A stretch of DNA of 64,000 bases from Trebouxia sp. TZW2008 (taxonomy: Eukaryota; Chlorophyta; Trebouxiophyceae; Trebouxiales; Trebouxiaceae). This document shows, one piece after another, positions 22,801 through 33,465 of the stretch. How positions within the stretch are numbered: position 1 is the stretch's first letter; every line of letters begins with the position of its first letter. Both the position numbers and the translations under genes were made by a program. The notes under the pieces are model-generated. The model did not search any database. It was given only the letters and a program-made list of their open reading frames with translations, and was not told the DNA's origin. Location of the stretch: contig BDIU01000210.1 of assembly GCA_002118135.1 (NCBI GenBank), positions 129,087 to 193,086 of the forward strand, given 5' to 3'.

Positions 22801-25800
22801 CTCATTGGCTGGGAACAGCGACAGCTGCACAAAGGAGTGAGGACCCAGCTGTTTTGCCCGTCCCAGGGTACTGCTGCCTGCACACACAACAAAGAGCAGG
22901 TCAGCACACAATGATTCGCCGTGAAGGAGGTCTGAAGGGAGTATAGTGTCAGCTCCAGCTGCTCATTAGCAGGAAACAGTGGCAGCTGCACAAAGGAGTA
23001 AGGACCCAGCTGCTTGGCCCCTCCAACAATGCTAATGCCTGCATGTGAAGAGGATACAGATCAAGGCAGAAGGCTTGGGCTTGAAGGTAGCAAGAGCCAC
23101 AAAAAAGACTGGCTGCATTCAGCAAAAGTGACCAAAGGCAGAAGGGATTGAGTTTGTACTATAATTTGCAGATGCAATTGCGACAGGCTTGAGAAATTTG
23201 AGCAAGTAGAGCTTGGCATAGAATATTTCGAGTCTGGAAGGCAGTCTGCATGCAACAGAGGGCAATGGCAGGACAGCGGTCCAGGATGCAACTGTGCAAG
23301 AAGGGCAAACATACCTCCACCTAGCCAGAGGCTAGCTTCATTGACAGCTGCCTGCAATCCGCAAGCTCTTACGACCTCCACACACAGCATGGCTTCAAAT
23401 GGTTCTGGAGCCACCAGTTGGGGCTCCACGTGCCCGGGCATCTCTGCATTACAGCAGCGTTTCAACTGAGCTGTTGATGAACGTGCATTTTTACAGGATT
23501 CAGCATACAACACCAAGAGTTCTGGATCAATGCATTGCAACATGTCTGCTCAAGGCAGAGTGCCAATAGTTTGAGACTGAGCTGTTACAGCAATCACAAA
23601 CAATTTCAGCTGTGCGACTTTATTTCCACGTTTCTGTACCATGGCCTTGTAAATGCAAGATTCCTTGACAGGTGCATGAGTATGAAGCAAAGAACTTCTG
23701 TACACTATAGAGTCACCCAAGCCCGGTGCAAGTTGAGACCTGTGCAGCACGATGGCAAAAGTAATGCTCAGTCGCACCTGGTGCTTGACCAGCATCGTCT
23801 CCGCTTTGAGCAATCTCTGCAAGTTTGCTCATTGCAGCGCGCTCCTCTTCATCCAGCAAGATGCTTGCAGGCTGCTGAGTCTGGACCAGTTTGTGTGGGT
23901 TAAAGGTGGCAGTCAGGACGACATTGCCTGCAGCATGGCTCTGAAAGATGTCCCAGATGTTATACTGGCCTGCAAAATGCCAAATTCTCAGTGAGCGCTA
24001 AGAGTTGGAACTGCAGAGCCTGCTCAACATGGCATCACTGCAATGGAAACAGTTCTAGCCTGTCCTAGAATGCACAACAAAAGTCAACTTGTTGCCAAAG
24101 AGTGGATCTGCTCATCAAACTGGCCTATGCAGCGCCCACAGCGGCATTTGCATACAGAGAAGTAATGCATTCAGGTTGGCTTCGGTACAGCAAGCCCCTG
24201 CATGCAATCCCTTTCACCACGGCAACACTGAGCAAATATAGTCCACCTGATAAAACCGTGTCAGCTCTGTAGTGATCAACAACAACTGGTCCACAGGGAT
24301 CTGACTGGCTTAAATCTGGGATGCAAGCACTTTTCAAGCTGTTCACGCCATATCAAAGATCGGCATATCTGATCACATCACGTGCTGTAGAAGCAGAATG
24401 TGACAGACACATGACAAACCTTGAGCTAGTTGACGTGGCTCCTCATTGACCACAGACAGCAGCGGTGTCAAGTCCAGGGGAACGGTGACAATACCAGCCA
24501 GCTCATCCTGTGCGCTAGCATCATCGGCGCCTGTGCCCTGCTGACGCCACACCTGACAAAGAAGACAACATCTGCAAGCTGAAGCTGGACCGCAGGTTGA
24601 GGCACAAGGTTAGGATGCAGTCGAGTTTTGGCAGATTGGCCATTTCAGGTGATGTCTTCTGCTGAACTGCAATGACACTTGACTGCCAGATCAAGCTCAG
24701 TGGCTGGAAATGCAAGTCAAGTGAGCAATTAGACTTGCAATTGCTATGCCAGCAACACATCTCAACCCGCTTGCCATAAAAGTATCTCCAAAACAGCAAA
24801 CTGCGCCTGGTACAGTTGAGCAGCTGATGTGAGGCCCTGTGGCGCAGCTACCTCTGCAGCCGTGGCTGGCTTGTATGTCATCTGCTTGTTTACATCATGC
24901 ATTGGACTTGACTCTATGCTCAAGACAGCAATACATGCTAGCCGAGTCGCTGTAGATCTACCTCCAAGACAGCAAGGTGTTCCTGATGCAGTCGAGCAGC
25001 TGATGCCAGGCCTTGTGGCGCAGCTACTTCTGCAGCTATTGGCAGCTTGTGCGTCAGCTGCTCAGCTGAGGCGTCATGTAACAGACTTGCGTCTGCATTG
25101 CCTTGACACGTCGCCTTGAGCTTGACACTCCACCTGTATTGACACAAAAGCATTGCTTTGAAGACCTGTGTTGGCAACAATGCTTAGTCTGTTTGTTCTC
25201 AGCATTTGCATGACCAGCCTGACATCCAACTGTGTGCAGAGGTTGTCACAAAGATTCTATTCTTCACAAAGAAGGTACATATGAAATTGCCTTGTGAGTG
25301 CTGAAATTTGCAATCATTTCTTGACCATTGTCAATCGCATGACTGTACAAAATACCCTGGCAAGCCTGATAACAGCCCCCATGCAGCTCGCATGGATGCT
25401 TGTCAGTACACTTATAACCTTGTTGTACGAACAACATCCTTAATGTGCATTTGCAACGCAACGCCATCAACAAGCTCGGAAGCAGTGCTGCACTGCTTTG
25501 CTGCTTCTGTACTGTTGTCATGGCTTTGAGACATACAAAGTCCTATGCTCATGAGACTGGCTTGCAACAAAGCCTTGAGCACCACACATAGTCCTGGGGA
25601 ACAGGAGAGGTTCAGCCATTTCATTAAGGTCGCGACTGACTCTGTAAGCAATTTGCCTGGTGCTCTTGACAGTGGTCCCTCAGACACAATTCAAGATCTC
25701 ACCAAAGTAACGACTACTCCAGAAAGTGAAAACCCATAATGCAGAAAATGACCGGACCAACAAGCTAGCTAAAGAAGGCGGAGATGTAACTGTTGAACAA

Positions 25801-28800
25801 ACCACACACACCACAGGAATTGGCAGCAGCTAGGTCTTTAGGGCACCTAGATAATTGGCTGGGTCACCTGTCATGCTGAGATGCTGCTGGCAGGGTCATC
25901 TTCTGCAGCAAGATCTGGAAGTGCCCGCTTGATGCTATACACTCGCTAGCAGTGTCCTCTCCTTGGCCAGCCAAGACATCCAATGGCTTGCAAGTTTGTT
26001 CCGCAACTCCAGCTGCACTTGTTGCCTCTGATGACACCGCAAGCCTTTCTGCTGCATCAAGAGCTGCAGACTGTGCATGGGGGCCAGCTGTCTCAAGGTT
26101 TTGCGCACAGCTCTGGGACTGAGGATCAAGGCTCTGCAGCTGTGGCTCATCAGCTTGCAGCTGTGGTGCTGCAGCTGAAGGCTGTGGCACATTAGCTTTG
26201 GGTCTTGGCGGCATGACTTGCGCTGTGACATCAGCATTGTTGGCAGTGAACACGTCTGACTCACTGTCCTGTGGTATTCACAGCATGACGTCAGCAGCTG
26301 TTTGCCATGTAACCATTTGACTCAACAAAGCAGTCCCAGACACCCAGCTGAATGCATGACAGCAATCTCAGCATCAACAGCTGCAGGATACTTGCCGCAA
26401 TACATTGCACATCTGGCTGTTCCAGCAAATACATGCAGAGCAAAATACACATTCAGCATGGCTATGCAGCACAAACAAAGGCCTCAATGTGCAGCGCTAT
26501 GCACACAAAGCAGCTGTACCTTTCATAATGCCAATGTCTTTGCCAAGCCTGCTGAATGATGCTGACCCTCACTTATATTGAAATGCATGCACTGTATGAA
26601 TCAAGACAACTGTTGAGTAGCTACATTGCACTGTGTGGACACATGATATCACAAGCAAGCTGGAATTGTCATGATTAGTACCTGACACTGTGCTTCAAGT
26701 TGCTGAAAGAACAGCTCGCCCAGAAGAGCATCCTCTACCAAAGCTGCAGGATCTGAATCCACTGATGTGGAATCATCTACTGCACTGTCCACCAGACTGA
26801 ACTCACCCATCATCACAGATTCCTCTGCCGCTGCTGCTGGCCCCCCTGAACCAGCAAATACCTTGTTCTTTGCATTCACTGACGTTTACAGAGACGGCTG
26901 TGTAAGATTTCTGGGAATCTGGAGTTGCATGGCTATCATTGCACCCAGAGCAACATCAAAGGAGAGGCTTGGCTACAGAGAAGTCTGTTACGAGTCATCC
27001 ATCCTGACGAACGCCAGATGTTGTTTGTCCAAAAGCGGCCATGTGCCAAGCAGGTGGTTGTGTCCATGTTTGCATAAGTCTAACAATCTTCTTCACAGAT
27101 GATGTGCATGCCCTGCAGCTGCTAAAAGCTTCAATGATGGTACATTGCAATGGCATCGTCGATGCCTGCAACTTGTCAAAGGCAGATCAAGAGGCTTGCA
27201 TACCTGTCAAGTCCAACTGAGGTTGCAGGGCAGCTTCTGCAGGTCTCTCGGCAGTGCTGCTTGGTATATGCATGTTGGCTGAAAGCACAGGTGCCTGTGG
27301 CCAAGTCGACACCTGCCCAATGCATCCCTTCATCAGACTACACGTGTCTGCAGTGTGCAGCTGCGGCTGGTCAAAGCTGCCAAGCTGCTGCAACTGAGCT
27401 GCAGGATTGGAACGTGACCCTTCTACAGCCCCAAGGGGTGCTACTAGGGGTCCAGACAGGGCTGAGGGCAAGGGTGGCAGTGGTAGGGCTGATGGCAGGG
27501 GTGGTGACGGAATATGGGCTGTGGCATGGAGCAGGGGCTGTTGTGCAGGGCTTGGGGCAGATGTGGGAGGACAGCTGGCAGGAAGGTTTAGGGTTGTTGG
27601 GCTTTGAGGGGTCCAGCTGATGAGGGCTGGTGGCAAGACAGGTGCTGACTGGGCTGGTGCTTGCCTGCGGTCCAGGCAATGTGCTTCACTGTGCTTGTTC
27701 CAAAGCAGCTTGGTTGTTTGCAATGTAATGCATTGCTTTGGCAAGAAGTGTTCAGTGATTGGGCTTTGCAACTTGAGTGGGGTGTAGAACAAGACACCAA
27801 CATGATTAACTTTGCTATGTGCTCAGGGTATTGGAGCCAGGTGGTGCAGCAACAAAGCAAAATTATGCATCAAGATCATGAAAGACCTCACAGCATAGAT
27901 CAACCTCTACTTATGGACAGCAGATGTCAATCACCTCTTTCCTCTGAGCTGTGCATGTCGGTCTAGCTGCAGCTTCAGCTTCTGAGCCCTTGAGATAAGC
28001 TGCTGCAAAGCATTGCCCGGGGTGGCTGTCTCCCTGATGCGACCCCTATTTCTGGCTGCCTGCAACTCATGCCCTATTGATGCTGCGACTTCAGTTTGTG
28101 TCAGCTCTATCTGCCTATCTGTGAGGTCAGTGACTGCACTTGCATCTTGGAGCTGCAGCTGTTCAGGAACCCGTCCTTGTTGCAGTCTGGAACCGATTGC
28201 CTGATCTGCTTGGGGGCCTCGCGTGTTCCCTTGCTGAGCAAGCTGCTCAGCGTGTGCTGCCTGCTCAGTGCTTGCCTCTTCATTACTGACAGCTTGATGA
28301 CCTTCACTATCTGGCCTGTGTATAGCCTGGTGCGTGGTGGAGTGCAGCTTGCCTTGCGATTCTGACAGCATGGCTTGGGAGTCACTTGTCGGATCCATAG
28401 CAGCACTTTCCACTGTTGTCTGAAGCTGAGGGGAAGCCAGGAAGGGTGCTAGAACTGGGGCTGCCTCAGCAGAGTTAGTGCTTGTCACTGTACTAGCTGC
28501 AGATGCACCTGACACGGTTGGCATCTCAGGACTGGCATCAGCGTTGGCTTCATTGATCAGTATGCTTGGCGCGCTAGCTGACGGCGCCTCTGAATGCACA
28601 GGCTGTTGGCCTTGCAGCTGCGAGCTGAGAGTCTTGCGCAGTTGATGCATGGTGTGCTGTACTAAGGCTGTGTGAGGCACCCCACTGACAGTTGCATCCA
28701 AGTTACTGGCAGGCAATGGCAAAGGTGCCACATGCTGTACTGGCTGTGCTGTGTCCGCCTCAGTAGTGGACTCAGGGACAGCTGCTTGTCTACTAAGCAC

Positions 28801-31593
28801 ATCAGGCTGCTTGCGGCGCTTGCTAGGGGCTCTGTGGGGCTGTGCCCTCTTCTGCCCTTGCTGCTGTGATTCTGCCCCAGAGCTAATGGCAGGCTTAGCA
28901 AAGGACTGTTGGGAATCTGGCCTATTGGGGAATGAGTGCTGGGCTTTGCGCTTTTTCAGTGCATGGGAGGGGCTGCTTGGATCTGTTCTGCTGTGCTGAG
29001 CATGCTTTGCTTTCTGCCTTGGGACAAAGTACTTGTCCTACAGAGTCACATTGCAATAGACATGTGTCACCCCACAGTATAACAGGAAAGCTGTGTACAT
29101 TGATCTACACATTGTCCATGTGTCATAGCGTGCTGTCCTGTCTGCAAGCGTCAAAGCTACAGACAAAACATGCATGTACTGTAGCAGGCATAGCATTGGC
29201 TGTCTGCAGCAGCAGCAGCAGCAGCAGCGAGACAACAATTGGACGGCATTGGCTCACATCACAACTGCAACTTGGGGTGCTGAACAAGCAGTTCCCCAAT
29301 GCAGCAAGCTGTTCCATGTGACAGGGGCAATTTTACGATAGCTGTGACCGTGTGCCAATTCTCGACTTGCACAGACAGCAATGTTGGAAGCGCCTACCGG
29401 ATATGCGCCTGCCTGCATGACTCTGTGACCAGCTCCCTTCAGGTCCTGCAAATTGCCATTGCGTCAGTGTACAGGATGATTGTCACACACACCAAAGTTG
29501 GTGACACGCATTGACTCCAATGTTAGGCATATATGGCACAAGTGCTGACTAAGCAGATGGTGTCTCAAAAGCAGAATTCCCTCACTCACATCTTGCCAAA
29601 CAAGAGACGAAACGTGCAGGAACATACCTGTATATTGATGTGATGATGACCACTGGGCTGCTCGCACCAGACAGTCCACAGAAAGGCTTGCAGGGCTTCA
29701 GCATCGACATGAGGCTGGATCTTTCTCAGCAGAGACACCTGCACATGCAAAAAGTATGATTCACATTGCCCGGCTCAGATGTTTGCTCATGAGCAAATCT
29801 GAAGCATGTGTGCAGATTGTGCATTGACGTGCAGCTAATTGCTGTGCAGCTCAGGTGCTTTGCAGGAGAAACTTGCATGTTGAAGCAAAACACTAGGGTG
29901 AACAGGTTGCAACGCATACCAGCTGATCAGGCGTGATGCCTGATGTACGGTGATGCTCAAGATCTGCATAGTGCTTCTGCACATCCAGCTGCTTCTGTGT
30001 CAATAGCAAAGCCAGTTGCTGCAGCTTGTCATCAGCTGGGTCTGAAGGCCTGAGCATCAGCTTTTTGGCAAGCGAAAAGCATTCCCTGAAAATTGCAATG
30101 AGATTTGAGCTGAGGTCCTGCCTGCAAGCAGGCTGTGATCATGCAAGGCCGGCAGAGCAAAGCCATTTGCCGTGAGCTGCCACACTGCTTGTGTTGCATA
30201 CAATCAGATTCAGGAGCCATTGTTGACTTGTGCAGTCACTTGCCTGGCAGAATGGCTGAACTGATCCCAAGTAAGATGACCTTTGGGTTTGCGGGCAATC
30301 ATTGCTGCCATGAAACGCAGCATTATAGCTGACTTTGAGCTTTGAGACAACCTGCAGCATTTGCAAGAAATTTTTGCAGTTTAGATTGGCAGCTTGCAGA
30401 GAACAACTGTGTGCATAATCAGCAGTGAAAGAAGTCTTTTCTTTGGTCACTATGGTTGACACATGTGGACACACATGGCAGCAAGCAGGACAAAACATGT
30501 CTCAGCAAACAAGAGAACTGCATGAACTGCACACGCAACCGAACCAGGCTTACCTGGACAACAGGGTGTGCAAGCTTGCAGAGGGAAGCTCCCCTTTGTG
30601 GGCAAGCTCAGCAAAAGTCGCAGCAGCTGTGCTGTCCTCCCTGCAAATTCCCAAGGGTTCAAACGTAGTTGCAGCAGACTGTTGTGCATACAGACATGGC
30701 AAGGGTGCCTGGATGCCAGGACTGACTGATTACCTGGCTGAGGCAAGTCGTTGCATGCATGATAGTAGCAAGCAATAAGAGCACCTGTCAACGGTCTCCA
30801 GTAATTCTGAAAAGCCTAGCAGCATCTGAGATGGCTTGTCATCAGCGTCAACAGCTTCAGCAGGCACTGATGTGGTGCTGTCTGGCAGGCAGCTGTCTGC
30901 AGCAGATTTGGCGCACTGGTCTGAAACAACAGGTGGAGGCTGAATATTGCTGTCAGACTGAAGATTCAGCTGCCGAAGCGGGGTCAGCACACGTTGCTGT
31001 GTGGGAAACAACGGCATGTCGCAATCCACAGAGGCCAGATGTTCATTCAATTCAAAGGATGACACCAAGTGAGAATATGATATGCTGATGCTGACCACAG
31101 CAGTCCCAAGCAGACGCCCATCTGCTGCTGCGATAGGTGTTCTAGACGTGGTGCACTTGCTCGGATCAAGCTTAGAAACATCAATGTCAGCAACTGTTGA
31201 GGCCTTGATGCTATCTGCATGTACAACGTATTCAATCTTGAGTTGCTGCATGTCTCTCAGATAGCGGCTGAAAGCCTTGGGCCCACATGTTATGCTGTAC
31301 ACAAGGCCTGTATCCGCAGCAGCCTGAAGATTTATCACTTTGCTTGGGCTGCGCTGGCCCCACCAGGTCACTGCAGCCTGTTGAGAGCCTAGCGAACTGC
31401 AAGGATCTCTACGCGGAGCGTCGGTCCAACTGAACTGCAGCAGGATCTCTCCTTTCGGAGTCCCAGGTATGCCCGGCGGAAGCGAGGTGTCTGCCCGTAA
31501 CAACAGACTGCATCGCGCAATGTGACCCTCACGATCTGGATGAGACATGCTATGCTCCAAAGCGGCCACAGGTGCAAGCCCTGCTAGCGCCAT
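10888..31593 (-). CDS. C2CD3: C2CD3-like centriole protein, giant multi-C2 gene
   Basis: A homologue of C2CD3, which acts at the distal end of centrioles in appendage assembly and ciliogenesis. Exons joined in phase (5' to 3', minus strand): 31593-30785, 30640-30554, 30085-29920, 29738-29628, 29037-27935, 27688-27204, 26878-26682, 26268-25868, 25133-24962, 24552-24420, 23969-23778, 23443-23315, 22877-22672, 22560-22528 (33 nt), 22284-22099, 21435-21329, 21242-21045, 20709-20592, 20533-20488, 20269-20026, 19720-19207, 18882-18412, 18090-17945, 17618-16738. Then follow 15855-15646, 15234-14544, 14204-12554 and a last exon ending at TAG 10888. The N-terminal domain (WWGQ, CGPKAFSRYL) is the C2CD3-specific C2. 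Further C2 domains follow at 25133-24420 (VTVPLDLTPLL), 23443-22099 (MLCVEVVRACGLQAA), 21435-20026 (GSAEIDLSPLL) and 18882-17618 (GWYNITDARGNPAGQLKV). The disordered exon 29037-27935 carries a KKRK/KRRK cluster. The joins 16738-15855 and 12554 to the last exon are unresolved, so the tail could be a second gene. Estimated length is about 3,400 aa. An upstream ATG is not excluded; the frame is open beyond 31593. Confidence 0.82.
11320..11552 (-). other. Two DWRSWL motifs in the C-terminal tail
   Basis: In the last exon (about 11552-10888) the motif DWRSWL occurs twice, in SDWRSWLLPD and ADWRSWLSPD. Each sits in otherwise Ser/Ala/Gln-rich disordered sequence. A related DWMFG occurs once in each of the exons 15234-14544 and 14204-12554. 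They look like short linear binding motifs. Confidence 0.55.
12730..12930 (-). repeat. Intra-exon ~57-bp coding repeat (4 units)
   Basis: Four imperfect copies of a unit encoding roughly Q(P/L)TAxAxSxxxxxx inside exon 14204-12554, sharing AGCCACAGCTGTGG-type sequence. Frame is kept, unlike most intronic echoes. Confidence 0.7.
13376..13820 (-). repeat. Poly-Gln tracts and QLPxGM repeats
   Basis: CTG/CAG runs (for example eight CTG at about 13480-13503) encode glutamine tracts. Between about 13560 and 13770 a ~60-bp unit encoding QLPxGMxxxTxHxxQQQ occurs four times. The region is probably disordered or phase-separating. Repeat length is likely to vary between individuals. Confidence 0.8.
15795..16560 (-). 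repeat. ~168-bp 5' exon-edge echo array (5 copies) before exon 15855-15646
   Basis: Five copies of a unit sharing GTTTGCATCACAGTGCGCAC and GAAGCCACCTG lie near 15811, 15971, 16138, 16308 and 16478 (spacings ~160-170). On the minus strand each carries an acceptor of the form GGCTTCAG followed by TGTGCGC. The lowest-coordinate copy is the start of the real exon. The four upstream ones are intronic echoes. The ~50-bp region between units (AAGCTTGATGACAACAACACC) is also repeated. Confidence 0.85.
20330..20415 (-). repeat. 5' echo of C2CD3 exon 20269-20026
   Basis: Copies the exon region encoding VKADESLAHAL as VKADEPLAHAT and has its own acceptor (GCTGCAG followed by GGCTTACATGG), in the same phase as the real exon (TAG followed by GGGTCAC). 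It lies in the intron just upstream. Confidence 0.78.
21962..22040 (-). repeat. 3' echo of C2CD3 exon 22284-22099
   Basis: Repeats the end of the exon (FAPLHVLLNKPQ) as FALMHALFNKPQ, about 125 bp downstream. The donor after CAG has become AT, so it would not be spliced as the original. Confidence 0.75.
22588..22620 (-). repeat. 3' echo of C2CD3 exon 22877-22672
   Basis: Short copy of the exon end and intron head (real: AGGGAGCTCACAACTCAGGT; copy: AGTGAACTTACAACTTGGGT), 72 bp downstream on the minus strand. Confidence 0.6.
22912..23038 (-). repeat. 5' echo of C2CD3 exon 22877-22672 (possible alternative exon)
   Basis: Copies the first half of the C2 exon. The real exon encodes GPHSFVQLSLFPANEQLEL and the copy GPYSFVQLPLFPANEQLEL. 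The copy has its own acceptor (CACATGCAG) in the same phase and stays open through the copied part. It lacks the second half (AQTFCPEFHF), so it could serve only if joined to further sequence. Confidence 0.82.
24781..24872 (-). repeat. 3' echo of C2CD3 exon 25133-24962
   Basis: About 90 bp matching 24962-25050 (for example AGCAGCTGATG and TGTGGCGCAGCTAC). It lies 175-180 bp downstream on the minus strand and includes the GTTTTGGAG exon end. The donor GT has become AT. Confidence 0.78.
29208..29230. repeat. (CAG)n tract in a C2CD3 intron
   Basis: Seven CAG-type units in the intron between exons 29738-29628 and 29037-27935. Confidence 0.9.
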
Positions 31594-32220
31594 GTTACGA
31601 TCAGTGCCCGCAGTTGACTTTTGAGGGTGCGACCGGCTTGCAAAGCGCTCATCTCGCTCGTGCACCACACAGGCGGTTAGGCTAGCTGTGGTTCGTTCAC
31701 GCGCTGGGGACGCCAGCACTTGTTCACGAGGGTCGGTCAAAGGCTTTGGTCTACTCAACAACCTGGGCGCTTTGAGTCTTCCGGCGTTTCCTCCCGCGTG
31801 AGGATCGTCACTGTGTTCGTGTCACCGGCATCAGTGGTGACCCTGCCCCTGATTGCGCATCAATCGGCATGCCAGTGGCCTGCCTGCGAGGTATATCTTG
31901 ATTGTCAAGCGGAGTTCGAAGGTGCAGTAGAAAGAAAGCTGTTCACCTGCTGATCATTCAAGTCTGCAGGTGAACAGCCTGGACTAAAGCGGCATAACTG
32001 CTTTCTCTTGGCAGCTGCAAACATAGCTCTGCCATGACAAGTGTTTGCGTGTCGCTCTGCGGGACAGACGTCCACAGTACACTTCTTGTAATGGCAAGCC
32101 TGCCTCGAGGCTCGCCTGAAAGACAGGAAGCGCTCACCGCCGACGGTATCTTTGACACCCGAAATTTGGGCCAAGGTATTCACTGAGCTGGAAGTGGAAG
32201 ACCTGCCCAACCGTCAGTTC
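31380..32220. promoter_or_regulatory. CpG-rich divergent promoter region (C2CD3 / F-box-LRR copy 3)
   Basis: CG dinucleotides are dense across the first C2CD3 exon, the gap between the divergent starts (31593 minus, 32091 plus) and the start of the next gene. Shared or back-to-back promoters are inferred from this and the orientation. Confidence 0.55.
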
Positions 32221-33380
32221 ATGTTGAGGCGGGGCATCAACTGAACCATTTACAGCCACTGCTTCAGCTCAGGCTTGTATGCAAGGCCTTCAATGCTGCA
32301 ATACCACATCATATTCATGAGCTCACGCTCCCAGAAGAGTTCTCAAGCAGTGCTTTGCCAAGTATGCTTGCATGGCTGCATCGCAGCAAGCCTTCTCTTG
32401 TGTCTCTGAATGCTGATTGCCAAAGCCCTGTCGTTGAAGCTGTCTTGGCAGCGCTCGCATGTTCAAGCATGCCTCTGAGGAAGATCTGGATTGTTTATGC
32501 AAGCATTTCTGTGCTCGACCTAGTATCAACATTTGACAATCTTGTAGAGTGTGCTCTACATTCCTACAATGAGGCCCTGCAAGTTTTGCCGCATTTGGCA
32601 GATCTCAGTTTGACCAGCAGCTTCATTGGCCTGAAGCAGCTGGCACATCTTACAAGCCTTTCTTTGGAGCGAGCATGTCCAGGGATTGATTGCTCTGTCA
32701 GAAGTGCGGCAGACTGTCCATTTGTATCTTGCTTAGAAATGCTATCGCTGGACACTGCCAAGCTTTATGGCTTACATCAGCAAGGACCATCTGCTTGTAG
32801 CAGCTTGAAGTCACTGAGTCTGGGAGAGCCTGGCGTTTTTGCCAACGACGGTGAGGTGCAGATTGCTGATGACTTGACAAGGGTCCCTGAAACATTAAGA
32901 TCATTGACATTGCTCACCGCGCTATATCTATTGGCTGACTCAGCTGTGGAGCCATCATTGCAGTGGATCTTTGAGTTGTCAGCTCTGCAAGAGCTGAGAG
33001 TTGCAGTTTTCAGATTTCAAGACGGTAGCTCTTTGCATCAGCTGTCAGCCTTGACACGTTTGACTGAACTGTATCTACAAGGGTGGCTCTACTTGCGGCA
33101 TGATGTGCATGAAGTTTCCCCTGTATCCTTCGATTTTGGTTGGCATAGTCTGCAGCTGTTGCAACGGCTGCATGTGTCGGACATGTGCATCTTCTTTGGA
33201 AGCGAGACCTTGCAGCTTTTGAAACTAGAAAACTTGCGCTGTGTGACATTTAGAAATATTGCTACAGATGAATCTGATTCAGATTGCAATAGCATCGCAC
33301 ATTTTGCTGCGCTTGCATATAAATTTGCTAAGCAGCGTCCTGAGGTTAAGTTGATCATTGACGAGCTTGATGACTTGTGA
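32091..33380 (+). pseudogene. F-box/LRR protein, copy 3 (LRR part intact, N-terminus frameshifted)
   Basis: The LRR body is open from about 32220 to TGA 33378-33380 (RLVCKAFNAAIPHHIHELTL ... YKFAKQRPEVKLII) and aligns with copies 1 and 2. The F-box segment TPEIWAKVFTEL at 32155-32190 is in a different frame: it ends RRGIN-TGA at about 32249, where the LRR frame already reads HQLNHLQPLL. No splice site bridges them. ATG 32091 is in yet another frame. So this is a frameshifted gene, an assembly error, or a shortened protein starting inside (first in-frame ATG about 32364). TGTAA signals at 33446-33450 and 33461-33465 suggest transcription did or does end there. Confidence 0.65.
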
Positions 33381-33445
33381 CATCATTGATTGTGTCTACC
33401 TGGCTGCAGCCTGTGCATGTGCTCGTCACATTACAATCGCAAGAT

Positions 33446-33465
33446 TGTAATCACATGTGCTGTAA
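33446..33465 (+). terminator. Two TGTAA poly(A) signals
   Basis: TGTAA at 33446-33450 and 33461-33465, 66 and 81 bp after the stop of F-box/LRR copy 3. Confidence 0.55.

Noticed and set aside
25412..25739. Minus-strand ORFs inside the C2CD3-like gene
   Set aside because: Exon 26268-25868 (phase 2) joins directly to 25133-24962 in phase, so the ORFs are intronic.
29254..29451. Minus-strand open frame between two C2CD3-like exons
   Set aside because: Flanking exons 29738-29628 and 29037-27935 already join in phase 0 and the protein here has no C2-like features.
32364..33380. Treating F-box/LRR copy 3 as an intact gene
   Set aside because: The F-box segment is in another frame and no splice site joins it to the LRR frame, so an intact full-length protein is not supported.
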